Under the pieces are notes generated by a model that made no database searches, was not told where the DNA came from, and saw only the letters and a program-made list of their open reading frames with translations. Position numbers and translations under genes: made by a program. Positions 1 to 5,112 of a stretch of DNA of 5,112 bases are shown here, piece after piece; the stretch's first letter is position 1; every line of letters starts with the position of its first letter. Source of the DNA: Lentisphaeria bacterium (GTDB taxonomy: Bacteria; Verrucomicrobiota; Lentisphaeria; Victivallales; JAUVCU01). The stretch is taken from NCBI GenBank assembly GCA_030590715.1, contig JAUVCU010000150.1:1-5112 (forward strand), in the 5' to 3' direction.

Positions 1-471
1 GAAACAGATCAAAAACCAATAATCGTTCCGCCAGAACACAACTCCAGTAATCCAAAAGATTCTGTAGCACATGAATACCCTGAATTATTCATACAGATTT
101 CCGGCGTTACCGAATTTTCATTTCCCGGGCTCACAAGAGCACTAAAACCACATGAAGTAATGATTGTTCCTGCAGGGCTTTACCATCTCGAAAAAACAAT
201 AGGAGACTCTGCAGAGTTTATGCATATGGTTGTGGTATTCTATCCGGAATATATTGAGCTTCATGTTGCGAGCTCAAACAGCAATTCAAAACCGGAAGTA
301 TGCTATGCTGAAAAATTCACTCCATTGCGCAAAGACTTAATGCAGTCAACAATTGAGGAATATGTTAAACTGGAAAGAACTCAAACACGACACAACAGAG
401 TGCTTTCAAAGGGGCAACAACTCACTCTGTTAGGCTGCCTTTTAGAACTCATACGATACGGAAATTCTTAA
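1..471 (+). CDS. Partial cupin/AraC-sensor-like protein, no DNA-binding domain
   Basis: The reading frame is open from base 1, so the true start lies upstream; the ATG at 160 falls inside the domain and is not a credible start. The 156 visible residues resemble the N-terminal arabinose-binding (cupin) half of AraC-family regulators. A segment PELFIQISGVTEFSFPG reads like the first cupin strands, and ALKPHEVMIVPAGLYH matches the typical 'L.pgd..lipPg..H' turn. A helical stretch near the C-terminus (about residues 110-155, ending LLGCLLELIRYGNS) resembles the linker helices that normally precede the AraC helix-turn-helix. The protein then stops at tandem TAA TAA codons (469-474), and the following 111 bp are AT-rich and noncoding, so the HTH is absent rather than frameshifted. 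It could be a stand-alone cupin sensor, a truncated regulator, or a protein with a DNA-binding domain upstream of the window. Ligand and role are unknown. The family call is moderate; the reading frame itself is secure. Confidence 0.6.
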   Translation, partial: ETDQKPIIVPPEHNSSNPKDSVAHEYPELFIQISGVTEFSFPGLTRALKPHEVMIVPAGLYHLEKTIGDSAEFMHMVVVFYPEYIELHVASSNSNSKPEVCYAEKFTPLRKDLMQSTIEEYVKLERTQTRHNRVLSKGQQLTLLGCLLELIRYGNS

Positions 472-524
472 TAAATGAAGCAAAACCCTTTTAAAAAGAG
501 GTACTATTCAATATAGATATTGCT

Positions 525-553
525 TTTACGCCACTTTATGGCACATTTATACT
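525..553 (+). promoter_or_regulatory. Possible sigma-70-type promoter for the HPr-trk operon
   Basis: A TTTACG hexamer (525-530) lies 17 bp upstream of TATACT (548-553), matching the -35 and -10 consensus at 4 and 5 of 6 positions. Transcription would start near 560, giving a leader of about 23 nt before the HPr ATG at 583. The spacer contains a small inverted repeat, GCCA-CTTTA-TGGC (530-542). In AT-rich DNA such matches arise easily, so this is a candidate only. Confidence 0.33.
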
Positions 554-582
554 TATTCATACTAATAACAAAAAAATAAAAA

Positions 583-852
583 ATGATAGAGAAAACAACA
601 ACAATACAAAATTCAGCAGGAATCCATTGCAGACCTTCAAGCATGATCCTGACAGAAGTACAAAATTACCCGGAGCATACTTTCGTGGTAAAAAGTGCCG
701 CTGGAGAATCTGATTTAAACAGTATTCTAAGCCTTCTATCTCTCGGAATTCAACATGGTGATGAAGTGACCCTCCAGGTTGAAGGACCAGACGAAGAGAA
801 CGTATGCACTAAAATAGCAGAACTATTCAGCTATACGTTCGACTTCAAATAA
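583..852 (+). CDS. HPr-family PTS phosphocarrier protein
   Basis: This small cytoplasmic protein (89 aa, normal HPr length) should accept a phosphate from phosphorylated Enzyme I and pass it to EIIA proteins or other targets. The active-site loop is NSAGIHCRPSS: His15 is the expected phosphorylated histidine and Arg17 is the conserved partner, but Cys16 replaces the usual alanine. The regulatory-serine region reads LNSILSLLSLGI, with Ser47 at the position of HPr Ser46, the HPr kinase target. The C-terminal part GPDEENV...IAELFSYTFDF fits the last strand and helix. The ATG at 583 gives the canonical N-terminus; the leader before it is A-rich with no clear Shine-Dalgarno. trkA begins 47 bp downstream with no terminator between, so co-transcription is likely. 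I cannot decide between catabolic HPr and nitrogen-PTS NPr: the Ser47 region favours HPr, while the trk neighbourhood suggests an NPr-like role. Confidence 0.9.
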   Translation: MIEKTTTIQNSAGIHCRPSSMILTEVQNYPEHTFVVKSAAGESDLNSILSLLSLGIQHGDEVTLQVEGPDEENVCTKIAELFSYTFDFK

Positions 853-899
853 GTCTATTCCCTCCACAAAAAAACAATCCAAAAAACCCGGCATTTATA

Positions 900-2276
900 A
901 TGAGAATAACAATTATTGGGGCTGGTATTCTAGGTAAAGACCTGGCTTCAACACTTTGTAATGACAAGCACGATGTAATCATCATTGACAATCAAGCAGA
1001 AAAACTGGATACCCTAAGAGATCACCTTGATGTAATGACATACAATGGAAATGGAGCAACATCACAAACTCTTAAAAGAGTAGAAGCTCATCAATCGGAT
1101 TTGCTAATTGCAGCGACAGGATCTGAATCAACTAATATTATTGCCTGCCAAATAGCCCAAAAACTGGGCGTAACAAATACGATCTGCAGACTCTCATCAC
1201 ATGACCTTTTTTCTCCGGAAGATGATATTTCACCAGAAAGCTTCGGCCTGAAAGGTATTGTAATTCCTGAACTTGAGTGCGTTAACAAAATCATTGACAC
1301 CGTTGAAAACCCGTCGATTCTTGAAAAGATCAGGTTCAGTAACCCGAATGCGATAATGACTGCATTTGCGGTAAAACGGTCGTCTCCGATCTGCAAAATA
1401 AAACTGGCAGATTTTCCGAACAAAAACCTACTTAATTCTATCCGGATCGCGGCGATAATCCGTAATGGAAGAACAATTCCTCCTCGTGGTAACACCACAA
1501 TTAAAAAAGGTGATGAAGTTTACATTGCCGGACAAAAGGAAAAAGTAGAAAAGTTCATCAACTGGGCGACAGAGACACCGCCTAAATCCCAGAAAGTTAT
1601 CATCGCAGGAGCAACGATAATCGGGAAACACCTGGCAAAAGACCTGAGCGAAATGGGCAATCAGGTAAGACTGATTGACATCGACCGCTATAAAGGGGAA
1701 GCACTGCTTGATGAACTGGACTCCAACATGATGGTCATCTGCGGAGATACGACAGAAAAAGAGATCCTTGCCGAGGCTGGAATTAACTCATGCGATATTT
1801 TCATAAGCGCCCTGAAGGATGATGAAGACAATATCCTCAGCTGCATTCTTGCGAAAAAAGAAGGTGCAAAAAAAGTTGTGACAATCACCAACAAATCTGA
1901 ATACAACGACATCGTACCATCGATCAAAATGATCGACTGCGGATTCAGCGCCAGCCTTGTGGCTTCAAACTCTGTACTTCGCAGTCTTACGAGAGCGGAA
2001 AGAAACATCTGCATTGAAGCCGCTCTCCACAGACTTCAGTCATATATTTATGAATTCCAGGTAACAGAGACTTCACCATGTAAAGACAAGAAGATCGGGG
2101 AGTGCAAATGCCCTAAAAACACAACATTCGGTCTTGTTTTCCGCAAAGATGAAGTACTGTCTGCGACAGGAGATCTGAAGCTTCTTGCAGGTGACATTGT
2201 AGCGACAATTGCCACCAAGGAAACGATCAAAGATCTGGAGCCACTTTTCATTAATAAAGGATTATTCAGACGATGA
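900..2276 (+). CDS. trkA: Trk potassium uptake system, TrkA gating subunit
   Basis: TrkA is the peripheral cytoplasmic subunit that forms a ring under TrkH and gates K+ flow in response to nucleotides (NAD(H), ATP/ADP). At 458 aa it has the standard length and the duplicated layout RCK_N-RCK_C-RCK_N-RCK_C, at roughly residues 1-125, 140-224, 232-350 and 378-455. The first Rossmann fold starts at once with ITIIGAGILG (Gly7, Gly9, Gly12) and has the ribose-binding acid Asp30 at the end of strand 2. The second begins VIIAGATIIG, keeping Gly237 and Gly242 but with Thr239 in place of the middle glycine; its strand-2 acid is Asp260. The start at 900 is fixed by the glycine motif lying directly behind it, although no Shine-Dalgarno is visible. 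The last codons overlap trkH as ATGA (2273-2276), indicating translational coupling. Cys394, Cys402 and Cys404 cluster in the last RCK_C domain. Confidence 0.95.
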   Translation: MRITIIGAGILGKDLASTLCNDKHDVIIIDNQAEKLDTLRDHLDVMTYNGNGATSQTLKRVEAHQSDLLIAATGSESTNIIACQIAQKLGVTNTICRLSSHDLFSPEDDISPESFGLKGIVIPELECVNKIIDTVENPSILEKIRFSNPNAIMTAFAVKRSSPICKIKLADFPNKNLLNSIRIAAIIRNGRTIPPRGNTTIKKGDEVYIAGQKEKVEKFINWATETPPKSQKVIIAGATIIGKHLAKDLSEMGNQVRLIDIDRYKGEALLDELDSNMMVICGDTTEKEILAEAGINSCDIFISALKDDEDNILSCILAKKEGAKKVVTITNKSEYNDIVPSIKMIDCGFSASLVASNSVLRSLTRAERNICIEAALHRLQSYIYEFQVTETSPCKDKKIGECKCPKNTTFGLVFRKDEVLSATGDLKLLAGDIVATIATKETIKDLEPLFINKGLFRR

Positions 2277-3805
2277 ACAGCAGAGCAGTAATTAATGTAG
2301 TATCTGCACTCATTGCGATTATCGGACTGACCATATTGACCTCTACCCCAGTATCAATATGGATGAACGACAGCATAAAAGACACTCAAATGCTGTCCAT
2401 ATCCGGGGTCATAGCAATTGTACTAGGGACATTTGGTTACTACCTGAGTAAAGGAGAAAAGTACAACCTTGGCGTTCGAGAAGGTTTCGGAATCGTAACA
2501 ATCGGTTGGATTGCAGCATCAATATTCGGAGCCATCCCATACATGCTCGTCAGCCATATTCACTGGTATGACGCCATATTTGAAACAATGTCAGGTTTTA
2601 CAACAACCGGATCAAGTGTTCTTCAAGCTGGACTTGACTTAACTAATGGAACGCAGCTTAAAGAAGGCATAGCAGACCTGCCATGCGGACTGCTTTACTG
2701 GCGCGCAATGACTCACTGGCTTGGAGGTATGGGAATTGTCGTACTCTCTCTTGCTATTCTACCATTTTTGGGAATCGGCGGGCAACAGCTTTACAATGCC
2801 GAAGTTCCGGGGCCGACTTCAGACCAACTAACACCAAAGATTGCCAGCTCTGCAAAAATCCTATGGAGTGTTTATTTCCTGATGACAATTGTGGAGACAC
2901 TGCTTCTTTGGGCTGGACCAATGACCCTGTTCGAAGCCTGGTGTCATACCTGTGCAACACTTGCAACTGGAGGCTTCTCTACAAGCCAGGGAAGTGTTGC
3001 CGGCTTCAGCAGCGCATATGTAGACTACATAATCACTATCTTTATGTTTCTTGCCGGATGCAACTTTGTACTTCACTACAGAGCTCTACTTGGAAAACCA
3101 CTCTTCTATTTCAAAGATGAAGAGTTCAGGTTTTACCTTGGTATAACTGCTGTTGCCACAGCGGTCATTACATTCTCTGTTTACGGAGGACAAATAATGA
3201 CGACCGCCGGAGCAACAATTGAAAACGTCGGAATTGCCGATGCATTCCGCTACTCGGTATTCCAGGTTGTTTCAATCATGACCACAACCGGTTTCTGTAC
3301 TGCGGATTTTGACCTTTGGCCTGTTTACTCTGCACTAATTCTATTAGGGCTTATGTTTATTGGTGGATGTGGTGGTTCAACCGGGGGCGGAATAAAAGTA
3401 TCACGCATAATACTCGCACTAAAGTACAGCATTTCACAAATTCAGCGCTGTCTGTTCCCGAGGCAGATATCAAATATCCGTCTCAACAAAGAGCGGATCG
3501 ACACAGGAACACTCCACAAAGTAGTGACATTTATTGTCATATTTGTCGGATTATTCATTGCTTTTGCATTTATTCTAACACTATTTAAGTATAAAGGTGA
3601 AAATATAGATCTACTGACATCGCTTTCAGCCTCTGTCGCATCACTTGGCAATATTGGACCGGGTATTTCTAAAGTTGGAGCATCGTGTACTTACTACTGG
3701 ATGCCACCCGCAGCAAAAGTGATCTTGTCTTTTGCGATGCTACTTGGAAGGCTTGAGATATATACAGTATTGGTAATTTTCCTTCCTTCATTCTGGAAAA
3801 AGTAA
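2273..3805 (+). CDS. trkH: Trk potassium uptake system, TrkH membrane pore
   Basis: TrkH is the inner-membrane K+-translocating subunit of the SKT superfamily, built from four M1-P-M2 repeats. The 510-aa product is very hydrophobic, with membrane segments from about residue 7 onward. All four pore loops are recognisable by their filter glycines: TTTG at 110-113, TGGF at 232-235, TTTGF at 337-341, and the NIGPG signature at 460-464. A glycine at each filter position is the K+-selective pattern. The glycine-rich stretch GGCGGSTGGGIK (364-375) matches the conserved intramembrane gating loop of the third repeat. The C-terminus LGRLEIYTVLVIFLPSFW is typical of the family. The ATG overlaps the trkA stop, with a purine-rich AAAGGA at 2256-2261 as a likely ribosome binding site 11 nt upstream. 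It functions with TrkA, encoded immediately before it. Length is slightly above the 483 aa of E. coli TrkH. No frameshift or missing motif is seen. Confidence 0.96.
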   Translation: MNSRAVINVVSALIAIIGLTILTSTPVSIWMNDSIKDTQMLSISGVIAIVLGTFGYYLSKGEKYNLGVREGFGIVTIGWIAASIFGAIPYMLVSHIHWYDAIFETMSGFTTTGSSVLQAGLDLTNGTQLKEGIADLPCGLLYWRAMTHWLGGMGIVVLSLAILPFLGIGGQQLYNAEVPGPTSDQLTPKIASSAKILWSVYFLMTIVETLLLWAGPMTLFEAWCHTCATLATGGFSTSQGSVAGFSSAYVDYIITIFMFLAGCNFVLHYRALLGKPLFYFKDEEFRFYLGITAVATAVITFSVYGGQIMTTAGATIENVGIADAFRYSVFQVVSIMTTTGFCTADFDLWPVYSALILLGLMFIGGCGGSTGGGIKVSRIILALKYSISQIQRCLFPRQISNIRLNKERIDTGTLHKVVTFIVIFVGLFIAFAFILTLFKYKGENIDLLTSLSASVASLGNIGPGISKVGASCTYYWMPPAAKVILSFAMLLGRLEIYTVLVIFLPSFWKK

Positions 3806-3808
3806 ACT

Positions 3809-3814
3809 GAAAGG
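3809..3814 (+). promoter_or_regulatory. Shine-Dalgarno site for the phosphodiesterase gene
   Basis: GAAAGG lies 7 nt before the ATG at 3822 and inside the 16-nt gap after the trkH stop. It is the clearest ribosome binding site in the window and fixes the start of the downstream gene. Confidence 0.6.
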
Positions 3815-3821
3815 CACTACA

Positions 3822-4367
3822 ATGAAACTATTTTTTATATCAGATATCCACGGCTCTCTTGCCAATGCAAAACAAGCTCTTGAATGCTTTGAAAAAGAAA
3901 AAGCTGATCAGCTTATAATTCTTGGCGATGTTATGTATCACGGTCCGAGGAATCCGATTCCGGAAAGCTACAACCCTGCTGAAGTAGCCGAGGTTCTTAA
4001 CAAATACAAAAGCAAGATAACAGCTGTTCGCGGCAACTGTGACAGTGAAGTGGATCAGATGCTGATTGAATACCCGATGATGGAAACATATTCGATTGTG
4101 GTAATGGAAGATAGAAAGATCTTTCTAAGCCATGGCCACATCTACAACCCGGAAGAACTTCCACCGATGAATGCCGGAGACGTATTCGCTTTCGGCCACA
4201 TTCATATTCCAATTGCGGAAAAACAGGGCGAAGTATTTATTCTGAATCCAGGATCGACAACCCTTCCCAAAGAAGGTAATCCTAAATCTTACGGGTTGAT
4301 CTATGAGAACAAAATCGAAGTTAAAAGCTTTGATGGAGAAATTCTTCGAAGCGTCAATTTTGATTAG
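3822..4367 (+). CDS. yfcE: YfcE-type metallophosphodiesterase
   Basis: This 181-aa cytoplasmic protein belongs to the calcineurin-like (MJ0936/YfcE) phosphodiesterases, which hydrolyse model phosphodiesters in a metal-dependent way; the physiological substrate is not established. It closely follows E. coli YfcE, including the blocks SDIHGSL, ILGDV..HGPRN and AVRGNCDSEVDQML. The full dimetal site is visible: Asp8 and His10 (DxH), Asp36 (GD), Asn72 (GNCD), His104 (SHGH), and His126 and His128 (GHIH), followed by NPGS at 142-145. Length equals the usual family length, and the ATG is backed by a Shine-Dalgarno at 3809-3814. It sits 16 bp behind trkH on the same strand and is followed by a hairpin terminator, so it is probably the last gene of the operon. 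A functional link to potassium uptake is not shown by the sequence. Identification is strong for the family and good for the yfcE symbol. Confidence 0.92.
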   Translation: MKLFFISDIHGSLANAKQALECFEKEKADQLIILGDVMYHGPRNPIPESYNPAEVAEVLNKYKSKITAVRGNCDSEVDQMLIEYPMMETYSIVVMEDRKIFLSHGHIYNPEELPPMNAGDVFAFGHIHIPIAEKQGEVFILNPGSTTLPKEGNPKSYGLIYENKIEVKSFDGEILRSVNFD

Positions 4368-4382
4368 AGATTATGTTTTAAC

Positions 4383-4410
4383 AAGCGCACTTTAAACGGT
4401 GCACTTTTTT
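4383..4410 (+). terminator. Rho-independent terminator after the trk operon
   Basis: AAGCGCAC (4383-4390) pairs with GTGCACTT (4399-4406) across an 8-nt loop, with a single C-A mismatch, and is followed by six T residues (4405-4410). Read on the minus strand, the mismatch becomes a G-U pair, but no strong T-tract follows there, so it chiefly serves the plus-strand operon. It lies in the 41-bp gap between the convergent phosphodiesterase and cheX stop codons, and its T-tract runs into the cheX stop. Confidence 0.7.
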
Positions 4411-4894
4411 ATGCGGTTTCGGTTACATTTAAGAAGAGCGAGAATTCACCCCAATCGGTAAAAGCCATTGGAATATGAAGCCACTCTTTTCCGGTAACAT
4501 ATTCAGTTGCCTCCCCCTGCCCGTGAGAGACAGAAACAGACCCGAAGTCGAGTTTACACTCAGCCAGATCAGCCTTCACATTACCGACAATCATATTACC
4601 GATCTCAGCAAAACCATCTGCCACATCTTCGTCAATTTCGTCAACCTCCTCCATCATCATTGCGCCATAAATTTTCATGGCGACTTCCGGTGTTAGGCTC
4701 AACATCATCGACCCGCCTAACAGTCCGGTAAAATCAAAATGACAAAGAACACCATTATAAGTAAACTCGTCGCCGGAAACCTTACTGAAATCACGACACC
4801 GGAATGGCTTAGCCGAGCACGTCGTCTCCAGCGTATTCACAACCACATTCGTAAAAGCATTTATGTTATTTACATCCACTTTCTTCGACTCCAT
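4409..4894 (-). CDS. cheX: CheX-type chemotaxis phosphatase
   Basis: CheX proteins dephosphorylate the response regulator CheY-P in the cytoplasm and so shorten the chemotactic signal. From the ATG at 4894 the product has 161 aa, the usual length for the family. Its N-terminus VDVNNINAFTNVVVNTLE fits the typical opening helix. The diagnostic E-x-x-N motif is present at Glu97-Asn100 in EIGNMIVGNVKADL, the helix that inserts into the CheY active site. Preceding it are GLLGGSMMLSLTPEVAMKIYGAMM and an acidic loop, EEVDEIDED (82-90), both familiar in CheX/CheC-like domains. A longer start at 4954 adds 20 residues (MCIKNRSFADTKLYRLLPVN) that do not resemble the family; neither start has a clear Shine-Dalgarno. 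No other chemotaxis gene is visible, so its CheY partner is probably encoded elsewhere. CheC-type relatives carry two such motifs; only one is present here. Confidence 0.85.
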   Translation of the reverse strand: MESKKVDVNNINAFTNVVVNTLETTCSAKPFRCRDFSKVSGDEFTYNGVLCHFDFTGLLGGSMMLSLTPEVAMKIYGAMMMEEVDEIDEDVADGFAEIGNMIVGNVKADLAECKLDFGSVSVSHGQGEATEYVTGKEWLHIPMAFTDWGEFSLFLNVTETA

Positions 4895-4904
4895 ATTTAC
4901 CGGC

Positions 4905-4971
4905 AATAATCTATACAATTTAGTATCGGCAAAACTACGATTTTTTATACACATAACACGGATAGATTATT
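4905..4971. repeat. 10-bp inverted repeat flanking the upstream cheX start
   Basis: AATAATCTAT (4905-4914) recurs as its exact reverse complement ATAGATTATT (4962-4971), with 47 nt between the arms. The pair spans the region just upstream of the preferred cheX start and encloses the alternative ATG at 4954. It may be chance in AT-rich DNA, a pair of regulator sites, or a leader hairpin. Confidence 0.4.
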
Positions 4972-4980
4972 AAGATTTTC

Positions 4981-5008
4981 TTGACTTAACACTCATAAAG
5001 CTTATGAT
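4981..5008 (+). promoter_or_regulatory. Sigma-70-like promoter for the gene at 5043
   Basis: TTGACT (4981-4986) is followed after 16 bp by TATGAT (5003-5008); each matches the consensus at 5 of 6 positions. The predicted start near 5015 gives a leader of about 28 nt before the ATG at 5043. It faces away from cheX. Confidence 0.55.
4993..5007. promoter_or_regulatory. Palindrome overlapping the -10 box, possible operator
   Basis: TCATAA-AGC-TTATGA is a perfect inverted repeat with 6-bp arms and a 3-bp centre. It covers the end of the spacer and most of the -10 hexamer of the plus-strand promoter, a position where a bound dimeric repressor would block transcription. No regulator is identified. 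Confidence 0.35.
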
Positions 5009-5042
5009 TATTAAATTTTAATCAAAAGAGCGGTAACAAACT

Positions 5043-5112
5043 ATGTTTCCATTAACATTAGAACAGATAGACCAGCTGGATAAGAACAGCACTTCTAAAC
5101 TTATTGATCTCG
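5043..5112 (+). CDS. Start of a hypothetical protein, cut by the window end
   Basis: An ATG at 5043 opens a frame with no stop through the last base, giving about 23 residues: MFPLTLEQIDQLDKNSTSKLID and onward. A promoter lies 35 bp upstream, and a purine-rich AAAAGAG (5024-5030) may serve as a distant ribosome binding site. The visible part is a soluble, charged helix-forming N-terminus with no signal peptide. It is too short to assign a family; openings of the type 'LTLEQID.L....L..LI' occur in several unrelated proteins, including some transposase N-termini, so no function is claimed. Confidence 0.5.
   Translation, partial: MFPLTLEQIDQLDKNSTSKLIDL

Noticed and set aside
475..516. 13-codon ORF (MKQNPFKKRYYSI) after the first gene
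   Set aside because: It is very short, has no ribosome binding site and resembles no known leader peptide; chance is sufficient.
530..542. Small hairpin GCCA-CTTTA-TGGC between the first gene and HPr
   Set aside because: The stem is only 4 bp with no T-tract, so it is not a credible terminator for the upstream gene.
896..901. TATAAT hexamer, a perfect -10 match, just before and within the trkA start codon
   Set aside because: It overlaps the ATG, so transcription would begin inside the coding region, and no -35 match lies at the right distance.
1091..2251. Minus-strand open frames inside trkA
   Set aside because: They are antisense to a gene with clear domain motifs throughout, lack family features and have no start signals.
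2683..3120. 145-codon plus-strand open frame inside trkH
   Set aside because: It is out of frame with the intact trkH reading frame, which carries the pore motifs; its own translation has no recognisable domain.
4475..4731. Plus-strand open frames opposite cheX
   Set aside because: They are antisense to the CheX frame with its E-x-x-N motif, and their low-complexity His/Pro/Gln-rich translations look like shadow sequence.
5043..5112. Possible IS66-type transposase N-terminus
   Set aside because: Only about 23 residues are visible and no terminal inverted repeat or target duplication is seen, so a mobile element cannot be supported.

Overview
The window is a compact stretch of bacterial chromosome. 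The genes are conserved housekeeping types, the intergenic regions are short and AT-rich, base composition is moderately AT-rich throughout, and several genes lack a clear Shine-Dalgarno sequence. I see no insertion sequence, CRISPR array, rRNA or tRNA. Species cannot be fixed from the sequence. A Gram-negative lineage of the Lentisphaerae/Verrucomicrobia type or similar would fit the HPr and Trk protein style and the weak ribosome binding sites, but that is only an impression.

Layout. Positions 1-471 (+) hold the C-terminal part of a protein that resembles the cupin-like sensor half of AraC-type regulators but stops without the usual DNA-binding domain. A 111-bp AT-rich gap with a possible promoter follows. 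Then comes a same-strand run that looks like one transcription unit: an HPr-like PTS phosphocarrier (583-852), trkA (900-2276), trkH (2273-3805, overlapping trkA by ATGA) and a YfcE-like metallophosphodiesterase (3822-4367). A hairpin plus T-tract at 4383-4410 ends the run. The convergent gene on the minus strand (4409-4894, or 4954 with the longer start) encodes a CheX-type chemotaxis phosphatase. An AT-rich divergent intergenic region (4895-5042) carries a good sigma-70-like promoter overlapped by a 15-bp palindrome. It reads into a plus-strand CDS (from 5043) that is cut by the window end.

How the genes fit together. TrkH is the membrane K+ pore and TrkA its cytoplasmic nucleotide-binding gating ring, so these two form a complete Trk potassium uptake system. 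The HPr-like protein just upstream is notable because the nitrogen-type PTS is known to control Trk through TrkA in E. coli. Co-transcription here suggests, without proving, a link between phosphocarrier state and potassium uptake. The phosphodiesterase is probably a passenger in the operon. CheX belongs to chemotaxis and appears unrelated to the potassium genes. Overall this is an ordinary conserved region. The points of interest are the HPr-Trk association, some residue changes in HPr and TrkA, the sensor-like protein lacking an HTH, and the palindromic operator candidate.
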